Source: Marinobacter nanhaiticus D15-8W (GTDB taxonomy: Bacteria > Pseudomonadota > Gammaproteobacteria > Pseudomonadales > Oleiphilaceae). Taken from it: DNA of 64,000 nt. How positions within the stretch are numbered: position 1 is the stretch's first letter; each line of letters begins with the position of its first letter. Below the pieces are notes generated by a model that made no database searches, was not told the DNA's origin, and was given only the letters and a program-made list of their open reading frames with translations. Both the position numbers and the translations under genes were made by a program. Below, in pieces: positions 55,755-64,000 of this stretch. The stretch is taken from assembly GCF_036511935.1 (NCBI RefSeq), contig NZ_AP028878.1, forward strand, positions 3,472,001 through 3,536,000, read 5' to 3'.

Positions 55755-58700
55755 TTAGCGTTCGTCGGCAGGCCGGCTGAACATGATGCCTTTGGCGAAC
55801 TCGGCCGGATTCTCTGGGCGCTCGTTACCCTCCATGAGATCGAAGAGATATTCCCCGGTGATCCAGGCTTGGCGCCCTGGCAGGTGCCCCCAGTAGCTCG
55901 TCGCGAGGACGGCGGACTTAACGTCGGTGCGCTTAAGCTCTTCGCCGGTCATCGCTTTGTACGGGATCTGCAGCGCCCTGGCTGTCTGATCCAGACCGTC
56001 GTAGGCTGGTGAAGCATTGAAGCCGTATGGCGTCAGGACGGCGTTCGCCACATCACGCAGGCCGATCATGGTGGACAGCGGATAGAGCATGCCCTGACGT
56101 GCCGCCCACTGCGCCCATTCTTCATCATCATTCGGGCCGCGACCGGCGACTAACTCACCAAGAATTGCCGGGGCCAGCCATAGCAGTGCCATGCTCGCAG
56201 CGAACTGAGGCACGTTGATATTGCCCAGTGACAGGTCCTGACGACGGCGGCGCAGGAGGTTGAACAGCGCCGAGAAGTAGGAATAGAACATGGTAAACGC
56301 CCGGAAGGCTTCGTTGCCGCGCTGAATCCTGGCCAGATCCTTCACCGCACCAGAAGACTGGGACTCGCGCACAGCCTGGTCGGCGTAGTCGATGGCGCCG
56401 GCTTCGTCACCTTTGGCGATATTCTCTACGCCCCCCTCCATGGCCTTGCGGTAGGCGCCAAGCCAAGTTGGGACGGACACGCTCATATCCAGCATGCCAG
56501 TCATCCAGAAGAAGGACTGTCGCACCTGATCCATTTTTCCTTCACGCTCGAGCTTGCGGGCATAATCCCGCACGTCCCGATCGAAGGTACGCTGACGATT
56601 CTTCATGGCCTCGGAGCGCTCGAAGACGAAATCGACTTGCTTCTTCATCTTCGTGGGCGACCCAAAGAAATCACGCAGGCCTTTCCATGCGTACTTGGCC
56701 CCGATCTGGTCCACCGATTGCAGGTAGCCCAGCGGCTGGACGATGGCCGTGGTGAACTTCCACCCCATATTAACGATGGTGCCGCCGGCGCGCATATGGC
56801 TGATGACGCGCTCCCAGGGCAGCGTCGGCAACTTGGTGTCATTGGCAATGGCCTGCAGCCATGGGCGTAGTTGGCGGTAGGCCTCGCGGCCGGCAGAGCC
56901 TTCGATAGCATGGCGAACACGCACGTTACCCAGGAGGCGATCGACATCGATAATGGCCTTCCGGTGCGTCAGGTCGTGGATCACCTGGTAGATGTGCTCG
57001 CCCAGCACAGCCATATCCAGGCGCACGGATTGCCCTGCACTACCGACACGCTCGACGGTGTGGCCTTTCTTGGTGGCCGGACGCAGGAAGTTGTTCTCGA
57101 ATAGATCCTGGGTATTTACGCCCTCGTCCCTGCGGAACTGCAGGAAGCTGCGGCGCGGGTCGTATTTCAGTGGGTAGTAGCCGCCTTTAAAAGTGCCGTG
57201 ACGTGTCTGGATAGGCGCTGATTCGACTTTCTCCGGCGCCACGCCGACAAGGTCCTTTTGCAGTTGGGCGATCTGCGGCCAGAAACTGTCAACTAGGTCC
57301 CAGATGCTCTGCACCATTTGCCACTCGTCCTGAGACAGGCGGTTGAGCACTGACATGACCTGCTCATCAGTCCAGTCATAGCCGCGGCGTACGGCCTCCC
57401 GGTTGCCCTCGTTGCCCCAGTTCAACGCCAGGGCGATCATGTTGGACTTGGTCATTGACACGCCGACTTCGGGCAGGTACTGCTTCTGCGTGAACCAGTG
57501 GGCGCGCTGCTCTTCCTTGAACGGCTTCATGATTTCGGTCAGCTTCTCCATGGTCTCGCCGGTCATGCGGTTCTCTGCATTCTCGGCATCAGCCATTGGC
57601 TTAAACAGTGCTTGCCAGACAGGGCCCATCGACTTGTTACCGTCCAAGTACTCGAAGATGAACTCAGGCTTGGCGTGGGCGGCCACGTACTGGTCACCCC
57701 AGTCTTTCAATTGCGACAACTTCCCACGGACGAACTGGGGCGGCTCGCGCTTGATCTCGTGGCTGGCCTCAATGCTCGATACAATATCATCGACCGTTTC
57801 GGCGAACTCGCGCTTATACTGGGAGGACAGCAGTTTATTCTTGGTCCGGGCTAGGTGCTCGATCGACTGGATGGCGTCACGGATGCCGACCAGCTCTTCG
57901 AAGGGCACCTCCTTGTAGTTCACTCGCTCAGCCTGTCGCATGACGGACTCGGGGATAGCTGGATCAAGCCCGTTCTCGGACTGCTCCTGTGCCCAGGCTT
58001 CCAATGAACGACGGCGCTGAATCTGGCGCAGCGAGACGCGGCGGAATTCGTACTGGTCAATCAGTGCGTCGATCTGCTCCAAGTACTCACCACCGGCCTT
58101 GCCGATACGTTGGCGGGTCGCTTTCTTGTCGAACCTGCGCACGTACTCAAGGATGCTTTCGGATTCATCGCGGGCTTTCACGGCCTCACGGTAGAGGTAG
58201 TGGTTCAGTAACTGGCGCTGCTTGGCGTCGAATGCCACGTCGAAATCACTGTTGGTTGCTGCCTCAAAGGCTTCACGCGCTGCACGGGATTCGGCCCGGC
58301 GATACAGGTCTGGACGGATGTCATTTACTCTCTGCCCGTTCACCAGGCGCACAGCAGCCTCGCGCATGACGCGAGCCGGTGTCATCGGGTTACGGGAGAA
58401 CCGGGACTTGCCGTGAAGCTTCTTCAGCTCCAGTAGCATGCGCTCTGCCGCCTTGTCGTTATGCACAGCAGCAATTGCGGCTTCGGCCGCCTCACCGGTC
58501 AGGTTAATGTCCGGGTAGCGCTCACGCATGATTTGGGTGGCACGTTCCTCGACAACCTCTCGCATGGGGCGGCTGGCAACCAACGTCTGCACCAATTCGT
58601 CGCCAGAGCTGAAGCCGTAGATGTCGGCCATGACCTGCGGGTCGATGCCACCTTCGCGGGAATAGAGGTAGGGGCCACTGTGTTGTTTGTTGCCGGGGCC

Positions 58701-61700
58701 GGGTAGTTGCTTGAGGAAGGCTTCGCCGTACTGCGCCACCAGGATTCCACGGCTAAGTTTGACGGCGTTGAGGCTATCCGGCAGCGATGTGCCATCAGGC
58801 TGTTTGCCATGCTGGAGATGCGCCAGAACCTGATAAGTCGGGTCGTTATTGAGCGACTGGCGAACCTCATCGCGCACACGCTCCAACTCGTCCTTGTACC
58901 ACTTCTCGTTGGTTTTGCGCAGATCCTTCATCTGGCGCGTGGTCAGTTCAGCGGTCGCTGCTTCCTTGGCATCAGCCACGACGTCACGGTATTGGGCGCG
59001 TTCCTGCTCGGTCCACTCCATGGCTGCGATGTCGCCCAGGGTATCGGTCATGCTGGCGCCTTCCCGGGCGCGCTCGATATCCTCGTCAGTGGCCAGAATG
59101 CGGTCCATGACGTTACGAACTTCATCAGTCAGGTCGACATCGAGGGCGCGCAGGCGCTTGTAGATCGCCAGCAGCCATGCGCGGAAGCGAGCAAAGACAG
59201 ATTGCAATTCAGGCGTCGGGGCCTTGCCTTCCATTAGGTAGGCCTCGAATCCGCGGGCAAACTGTTCGTGCTGCTCGGTGCCGATCTGCTCACGGGATTC
59301 CACGCCGAACCAGTCCAGCAAAGCCTGATACTGACCCTGCACCCGCTGACTGGCACCTTCGGCCTGCGCCAGGTCACCCAGGACCTCAAGGAAGAAATGG
59401 CCAGATTCGTGCAGGAAGGTGGAGAGGTCGGCGTTCGCCAGCAACTCGATATTGAAGTTGCGGTTGGCGCGGTCGATACGGATCACGCCGCGCTTGCCGC
59501 CGACGTCCTGATTGAACGACTCGGTGGCGCCGGTTATGACCTGATCTGGCTCAAAGGCAATGGCATGGATGGGGCCGTCGACATCGGTGTAATCGAACAC
59601 GATACCGTCATAGCCTTCTGATTTTAGTTGCTCACGGAGTGCGGCGGCGTCTTCGGCGGAATTGAATTCTGGGATGCTGTCGGACGAGTAGACGCGCGGG
59701 TTGCGGATATCGGCATAGTATTCTGAGACATTGCCGTAACGGCCGGCGTCAGAGCGGTCAGAGGTAAACCAGACGCCTAGAGCAGCAGAGGGGTTCTGCG
59801 TGGCAAAGCCAAGGGACTCGGGCTGGAAGTCACTGCCGGTCAGTTGCCGGCTTGATCCCCGGTAGAGCGGCGCTGGCTGGCCGTCGTTTCCACGGAAGCT
59901 TGTTGCCTCGCGCCAGGACTGGTCAACTTCCCTTCCGCCAACAGTTCTGAAAGTGACTTGCTGTTCCGGGCTTTGTCGACGTTGATACTGGTCGAGGATG
60001 CGTCTGATTTCTTCACTGTCGGTGACCTCGTCTACCTGCATTTCGTCCTGAGACAATACGGTATCGGCGTTCGTTTCGCCAGTGCCATAGACCACGCGGC
60101 CGAGCTCGGCGCGCGCTGTGGCGTTGTCGGTGGACTGCAGGTCAATGCCCAGGCGGTCCAGTTCTGCCTGAAGTGAGGCAATATCGGCGGCAGTCTGGCG
60201 CAAGTTGGCGTCTTCAGTGTCTGGACCAGGGATGTCGCCCTCACGAATCCTGTTCAGCAGCGGATCCAGTGCTGCCAGGTCATCGCTCTGCAGGACGCCT
60301 GGACGCTCCCGGGTAATGCTCAGGCTGTACTGCTGGTATAGATCAAACGGGTCGACACCCTCAACCTCACCCATTACGCCGAAGAATGCACGATAAAGTG
60401 AGGCGTGGCGCTCAGCTGCGCCACGGTCCATACCGGTGGCCATGAGCTGTTCTGTTACATTGTCGTAGACGCGCTGCGCACCGGCACCAGCCTGGTCACC
60501 GTCGTAGTTGATAATGGCATCCAGCGCTGGCCGGGCTTGCTCCTGAATCCACTGGTCAGCCTCGGCCGGGCTCATACCATCGGTCTTGGTCCGTGAGCGC
60601 TGAATGAAGGCGTCAGCCACCTCAGTGGGCGCGATAACGGAGGCGAAGTCAGAAACAGATACGGCAATGTCGCCGCCGGTCACCAGGCTCTCGTAGTACT
60701 GCTCGCCCACAGACTCCATCTTCTGCGCGTACTCGGCGGGGTCCATGTTGTTCGACTGGAACAGTTCCTGAAAGTCCTTGCCGCTGATGTACATCTCATT
60801 GACCGGGCCGCTCTCACTCAGGCGATCCAGCAATTCTTTCATGGCCTTTGGATCGCGCTGGCGCAGCTTGGACTGATTCGCGGCATCCTTTACTGCAGTC
60901 AGGTATTCTCTATCACGTTTTGCTCTGCGATAGTTATTTGCATTGTTTACGATGCCGTCGAATACGCGCCCGCCGCTAAATGCAACGACGTCAGCCGTCG
61001 CACCAAAGAACCCGCCAATGGCTTCCAGTGCCACCTCTGCCTGGTTCACTTCTCCGTCGGCAAGGAATTGGCCTGTCGCTTCACCGGCTGCCTCCTGAAC
61101 ACCCTGGACCGGCATCTGTGCGAAGATATTGATCAGTTCACGCTGACGCGCTGAGAGTGTGCGACCGGCTACGGAAGACGGCGACAGCGAGCGCGAGGCA
61201 ATCCCTGCGCCAACCAGGTCCAGCATACTCACGCCAAGCGCCTTCATTTCCGACCGACGCTGCGCATCCTCAAGGAATGCGGGGTCAGTCAGCGCCTGAA
61301 TAATGGCGTCCGGGTTAGTGGTATCGATGCCGGATTCACGTAGGGCGCTCACCAGTCCCAGGCCGCGCTCAGTGGAGAACGAGGCGCCAGCGGCACCAAG
61401 CGGGCCCGTCAGCGCACCTGCAGCCAGTGTGGGCAACGAGGTGACGATAGACTCAGTGGTCAGTCGGGCAATCATCCCCGGGTCTTTGGCAATGGCGCTG
61501 AGAACACCACCAACAGTCCCATCCCGTGCGGCTTGCATCTGCAAGGGATCCTGCGGGATGTCCTGGCGCTGCGTCTCTTGGACGGCGATCTCGGTACCTG
61601 CGGCGCTGATCTGCTCCTGCGCCATCGCGCGCAGGTCAGCGCGCTCTACGTCATCGGCGCCAATGTACCGCAACATATCAGCCTTCAGGGCTGTACCAGC

Positions 61701-62297
61701 CAGGGCCCGGTCGTTCTCACGGATATAGCCTAAAGCCTGCTCACGCCCGCCTTCGTTCAGCAGAGAGTCCAGGCGGTCAAACTCGGCAATACGGTTAAGC
61801 GCCGGCGTTGCGGCGACAGACGATCCTGCCTGGCGAACGTTAATAGCGCCGGTCTTTACGCTGCCGATCAGCTTGTCGACAGAATCCTGGGCGTACCAGT
61901 CCCGATTGGCGATAGCGTCATCCAGCGCGCGCAGTGCAGGTAGGTCATCCTGGGCAACGCCAAGGTTATCAGGACGACTCAACCACTCTTTCCCCGGCTG
62001 TGAAAACCCCTCTATTTGGGCTCCCATTTCCCGCTGTTTTACTCTACGCTCAATATCATCCCTGTTTTCCCGCACGATATACGGCGACAGTCCGGTGTCT
62101 TCGGAAAGGCGGCGGATGTAGGCCAAGTCATCTGGCTGCTCAGTGACTGCCTGGTTGACAGAGCGAGCGAGCACAGAGCGGCGCTGCTCAGCCAGTGACG
62201 AAACGGCCTTGCTGTACTTGTTCTCGGGCGCAGGTGTCTGCTGCTCCTGCGACTGGGTACCGGTGAGCTGTGAGACTGCTTCGGTGTATTTATTCAT
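55755..62297 (-). CDS. Giant phage polyvalent / internal virion protein
   Basis: A 2180-residue protein. After a helical N-terminal region comes an ADP-ribosyltransferase-like segment (about 795-925) with LYRGSS at 811, FTSDRSDAGRYG and YDGIVFDY. A metallopeptidase-like segment follows, with an HExxH-type site at His963-Glu964-x-x-His967. The remaining about 1100 residues are long, charged and helical, ending in hydrophobic stretches and a conserved-looking C-terminus (AEFAKGIMFSRP). This order matches the polyvalent proteins described for phages and conjugative elements, which are carried in the virion and injected to modify host targets. Related large phage proteins form the internal core of podovirus heads. 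The enzymatic readings are from motifs only. Confidence 0.72.
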   Translation of the reverse strand: MNKYTEAVSQLTGTQSQEQQTPAPENKYSKAVSSLAEQRRSVLARSVNQAVTEQPDDLAYIRRLSEDTGLSPYIVRENRDDIERRVKQREMGAQIEGFSQPGKEWLSRPDNLGVAQDDLPALRALDDAIANRDWYAQDSVDKLIGSVKTGAINVRQAGSSVAATPALNRIAEFDRLDSLLNEGGREQALGYIRENDRALAGTALKADMLRYIGADDVERADLRAMAQEQISAAGTEIAVQETQRQDIPQDPLQMQAARDGTVGGVLSAIAKDPGMIARLTTESIVTSLPTLAAGALTGPLGAAGASFSTERGLGLVSALRESGIDTTNPDAIIQALTDPAFLEDAQRRSEMKALGVSMLDLVGAGIASRSLSPSSVAGRTLSARQRELINIFAQMPVQGVQEAAGEATGQFLADGEVNQAEVALEAIGGFFGATADVVAFSGGRVFDGIVNNANNYRRAKRDREYLTAVKDAANQSKLRQRDPKAMKELLDRLSESGPVNEMYISGKDFQELFQSNNMDPAEYAQKMESVGEQYYESLVTGGDIAVSVSDFASVIAPTEVADAFIQRSRTKTDGMSPAEADQWIQEQARPALDAIINYDGDQAGAGAQRVYDNVTEQLMATGMDRGAAERHASLYRAFFGVMGEVEGVDPFDLYQQYSLSITRERPGVLQSDDLAALDPLLNRIREGDIPGPDTEDANLRQTAADIASLQAELDRLGIDLQSTDNATARAELGRVVYGTGETNADTVLSQDEMQVDEVTDSEEIRRILDQYQRRQSPEQQVTFRTVGGREVDQSWREATSFRGNDGQPAPLYRGSSRQLTGSDFQPESLGFATQNPSAALGVWFTSDRSDAGRYGNVSEYYADIRNPRVYSSDSIPEFNSAEDAAALREQLKSEGYDGIVFDYTDVDGPIHAIAFEPDQVITGATESFNQDVGGKRGVIRIDRANRNFNIELLANADLSTFLHESGHFFLEVLGDLAQAEGASQRVQGQYQALLDWFGVESREQIGTEQHEQFARGFEAYLMEGKAPTPELQSVFARFRAWLLAIYKRLRALDVDLTDEVRNVMDRILATDEDIERAREGASMTDTLGDIAAMEWTEQERAQYRDVVADAKEAATAELTTRQMKDLRKTNEKWYKDELERVRDEVRQSLNNDPTYQVLAHLQHGKQPDGTSLPDSLNAVKLSRGILVAQYGEAFLKQLPGPGNKQHSGPYLYSREGGIDPQVMADIYGFSSGDELVQTLVASRPMREVVEERATQIMRERYPDINLTGEAAEAAIAAVHNDKAAERMLLELKKLHGKSRFSRNPMTPARVMREAAVRLVNGQRVNDIRPDLYRRAESRAAREAFEAATNSDFDVAFDAKQRQLLNHYLYREAVKARDESESILEYVRRFDKKATRQRIGKAGGEYLEQIDALIDQYEFRRVSLRQIQRRRSLEAWAQEQSENGLDPAIPESVMRQAERVNYKEVPFEELVGIRDAIQSIEHLARTKNKLLSSQYKREFAETVDDIVSSIEASHEIKREPPQFVRGKLSQLKDWGDQYVAAHAKPEFIFEYLDGNKSMGPVWQALFKPMADAENAENRMTGETMEKLTEIMKPFKEEQRAHWFTQKQYLPEVGVSMTKSNMIALALNWGNEGNREAVRRGYDWTDEQVMSVLNRLSQDEWQMVQSIWDLVDSFWPQIAQLQKDLVGVAPEKVESAPIQTRHGTFKGGYYPLKYDPRRSFLQFRRDEGVNTQDLFENNFLRPATKKGHTVERVGSAGQSVRLDMAVLGEHIYQVIHDLTHRKAIIDVDRLLGNVRVRHAIEGSAGREAYRQLRPWLQAIANDTKLPTLPWERVISHMRAGGTIVNMGWKFTTAIVQPLGYLQSVDQIGAKYAWKGLRDFFGSPTKMKKQVDFVFERSEAMKNRQRTFDRDVRDYARKLEREGKMDQVRQSFFWMTGMLDMSVSVPTWLGAYRKAMEGGVENIAKGDEAGAIDYADQAVRESQSSGAVKDLARIQRGNEAFRAFTMFYSYFSALFNLLRRRRQDLSLGNINVPQFAASMALLWLAPAILGELVAGRGPNDDEEWAQWAARQGMLYPLSTMIGLRDVANAVLTPYGFNASPAYDGLDQTARALQIPYKAMTGEELKRTDVKSAVLATSYWGHLPGRQAWITGEYLFDLMEGNERPENPAEFAKGIMFSRPADER

Positions 62298-62321
62298 ACG
62301 CTCGCGCTATGAGGGTGATTT

Positions 62322-62618
62322 ATGGGGATTCTGCTGATAGCCGCGTTATTGGTCGCCGACTGGTTCGCGTCAAACCTGATTATCGTGAAAGGCCGCAACA
62401 TCTGGCTCAGGTGCATATTGATACTGCCTGCGGCCATGCTTGTCGCAACTATTCAGAGCGTCGTGTATCTGGTGGCAGGTAGTATCAATGGCGGTCAAGC
62501 CGTCATGATGCTGATCATGGGAACAGGTGCTCACGCCTTTATGATCGGCATCTTTATGGCGATTACGGCTATTCGCCTTCATCTTCGGCCGGCGGCCGAT
62601 TCAGATCATTTGCCTTGA
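62322..62618 (+). CDS. Small membrane protein within the prophage virion module
   Basis: A 98-residue protein with three hydrophobic helices (about 3-20, 31-50, 60-85) joined by short basic loops (VKGRN). GAGGGTG precedes the ATG at 62322. It fills a 271-bp gap in an otherwise minus-strand module and overlaps the 3' end of the next minus-strand gene by 50 nt. Such positions often hold moron genes (superinfection exclusion or host modification) or holin-like proteins. The function is not known. Confidence 0.55.
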   Translation: MGILLIAALLVADWFASNLIIVKGRNIWLRCILILPAAMLVATIQSVVYLVAGSINGGQAVMMLIMGTGAHAFMIGIFMAITAIRLHLRPAADSDHLP

Positions 62619-64000
62619 TGTAGATCTCGAGGATGAGCTCGGGCGTCGGGGTGAGCCCCTGCGCCTCCAGGGCGCTCTCGATTTCAAAGCGGTCCTGTTC
62701 CGGCAGGTCATCAGCATCGCCAGAGAAGTACCAGTCAGGGGCGGATTCGGCCTCGAACAGCGGGGCCTCGATGTCACGACCAAAGATGCCACGATCAGGC
62801 AAGGTCACCGAAATGGTCTGTCGATCGACAATGCGGCGGAACTCATCGGGCGGGATCTTGCGTCCTGGGTTCTCGGATTGCCAGATTGATAGTTGATTCT
62901 CGACCGCACCACGGAACGAGGCTGCACGTTTGGCTTCGTCCTGTCCTGCTGTCTTGCCGTAGTCGACGCCCATCGAGGTCAGGGCTTCGTTGACGATGCT
63001 GGTCTTGGTCTGGACCCAGGCCTCTTCACCAGCGTTGCGCTCACCTTCCAGCAGCGAGGACTGCCAGCCAATTACCTGCTTGCGCTCAGCGTCACCGAGT
63101 TTGCGGAAATACGGCGACAGGTCGGTATTTCGGAATTCACCCGGGTTCTCTGCGCGCATCTGGGACAGGTCGTAGAAGACATTCCAATCGGTTTTGACAG
63201 GACGCCCGGTTGAGATGTCCTCGGCATACTTCTGGAAGCGGTTACGCTCGGTGACCGACAGCGAGCCCCAGATTTCAGCGGGCACGTTATCTATTGAGCC
63301 GGTCTCTTCGATGAAATTGGTCACCTGCAGCAGCAACTTGGAACGCTCGTTCTTGGCAAACGACTCTCGTTCATTCAGGCGCGAACGGATCCGGCTGACC
63401 ACTTCATCCCGGACTTTCGGATCACGAATGCCACGTGCGCGCTTCAGGCTGTCTTCGGCACCCAGCCCCTCGTTCATGATGCTATCGGCCATGCCCTGGG
63501 ATCGCCGGCGAATCGTCTCCGATTCGATGGTGCTCTCGATCTTGGCGCGGGCCGCAGCCGTCATGTCACCCTGGTTGGCCTTGAAGTACGTCTCAGCCGC
63601 ATCCGGGTTATCGTCGATCAGCGCTTCAATCTGCCGCCCATGAAAGTTGCTCAGCGTCTCTGCGCGCTTGGCTTGCATGACTTCCGGTGACCAGCCACGA
63701 CTTTTACCCAACGTGGACAGCGCGTCCAGCACTTCAGCCTTGCTCTGGTTGACGATCTCTGGGGAGGCCGGGAGTGCGGCGGCGCGGTCGGTGGCAGTAG
63801 AAATGCGGGCTTCCAGCGTATTGCCGAAGGCGATTTCGCTCTGTTTCGACTCGTGACGAGCAACGGTGTTCAGGACGGATTGACGTTGACGGCGCAGGGT
63901 TTCCTGGAAGGTGCGTTGCTGTGCAGGATTATCGAGGTCGGCGACGTACTTGTTGGAGGTGGACTCCCACCAGTCCTCAGTTGATTTCAGTGCCCCTTTC
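62569..64000 (-). CDS. Large phage virion-type protein, partial
   Basis: At least 477 residues of a protein that runs off the right edge; the frame is open without a stop to 64000. The visible part is charged and helical (e.g. RTFQETLRRQRQSVLNTVARHESK and NPGEFRNTDLSPYFRKL), without a recognised catalytic motif. Its place just upstream of the giant protein suggests another internal virion or DNA-transfer protein. An internal GTG at 63732 is probably not the real start. Confidence 0.7.
   Translation of the reverse strand, partial: KGALKSTEDWWESTSNKYVADLDNPAQQRTFQETLRRQRQSVLNTVARHESKQSEIAFGNTLEARISTATDRAAALPASPEIVNQSKAEVLDALSTLGKSRGWSPEVMQAKRAETLSNFHGRQIEALIDDNPDAAETYFKANQGDMTAAARAKIESTIESETIRRRSQGMADSIMNEGLGAEDSLKRARGIRDPKVRDEVVSRIRSRLNERESFAKNERSKLLLQVTNFIEETGSIDNVPAEIWGSLSVTERNRFQKYAEDISTGRPVKTDWNVFYDLSQMRAENPGEFRNTDLSPYFRKLGDAERKQVIGWQSSLLEGERNAGEEAWVQTKTSIVNEALTSMGVDYGKTAGQDEAKRAASFRGAVENQLSIWQSENPGRKIPPDEFRRIVDRQTISVTLPDRGIFGRDIEAPLFEAESAPDWYFSGDADDLPEQDRFEIESALEAQGLTPTPELILEIYIKANDLNRPPAEDEGE

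Larger units (their letters stand above)
53080..64000. mobile_element. Prophage, partial (virion end)
   Basis: A run of phage-type genes, mostly on the minus strand, from about 53.1 kb to the right edge: a small plus-strand gene, a tailspike, a giant polyvalent protein, a small plus-strand membrane protein and a partial virion-type protein. Replication, packaging and integrase genes lie outside. The left limit is inferred from the T-arm-like sequence. Confidence 0.75.

Overview
The window looks like chromosome of a GC-rich, probably marine or halophilic gammaproteobacterium close to Marinobacter. This is an inference from gene content (a TAXI-type TRAP transporter, a DUF1329/YCF48/RND export cluster, PepN, FadH, GlpG, YeaC and a LonB-like YcbZ protease, PncC-RecA with a canonical LexA box), not from a database match.

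Layout. 1-5.2 kb: the 5' end of thrS, an orphan ParA ATPase and a two-gene TAXI-TRAP importer. 5.2-10.4 kb: a likely three-gene envelope unit (DUF1329 protein, YCF48-like beta-propeller, MMPL/RND exporter). 10.7-20.5 kb: housekeeping genes (pepN, DUF2797, yeaC, glpG, a phosphoesterase, nadK, DUF1853, a coiled-coil protein). Between yeaC and glpG lie a Fur-box promoter and an intrinsic terminator that together predict an iron-regulated small RNA of about 90 nt. 20.7-24 kb: fadH and a divergent AraC regulator. 24-32.2 kb: an amide-utilisation operon. It starts with an NtrC-like site, a sigma-54-like promoter and a leader terminator, followed by AmiC and AmiR (an ANTAR antiterminator), a dipeptide-class ABC importer and an acetamidase/formamidase. 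This is the most coherent regulatory system in the window. 32.3-35.1 kb: a 28-residue acidic protein downstream of tRNA-Asp, an AraC regulator and a MaoC-like protein. 35.1-36.7 kb: nested mobile and palindromic repeats containing an intact IS481-family element. 36.8-52.5 kb: a sensor kinase/FixJ-type regulator pair, an M23 peptidase, AlkB, the Lon-like protease, small proteins, recA/pncC, and a four-gene ATP-grasp/alpha-E/transglutaminase cluster.

From about 53 kb to the right edge the window enters a prophage, seen at its tail end. It carries a tailspike, a 2180-residue polyvalent protein (ADP-ribosyltransferase-like and HExxH metallopeptidase-like segments followed by a long helical internal-virion-like region), a small membrane protein on the opposite strand, and a further large virion-type protein that runs off the window. 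No integrase is visible. A tRNA T-arm-like sequence near 53.1 kb is a possible attachment-site remnant.

No rRNA genes or CRISPR arrays were seen. Most long open frames antisense to the listed genes are coding shadows typical of GC-rich DNA and are left out.
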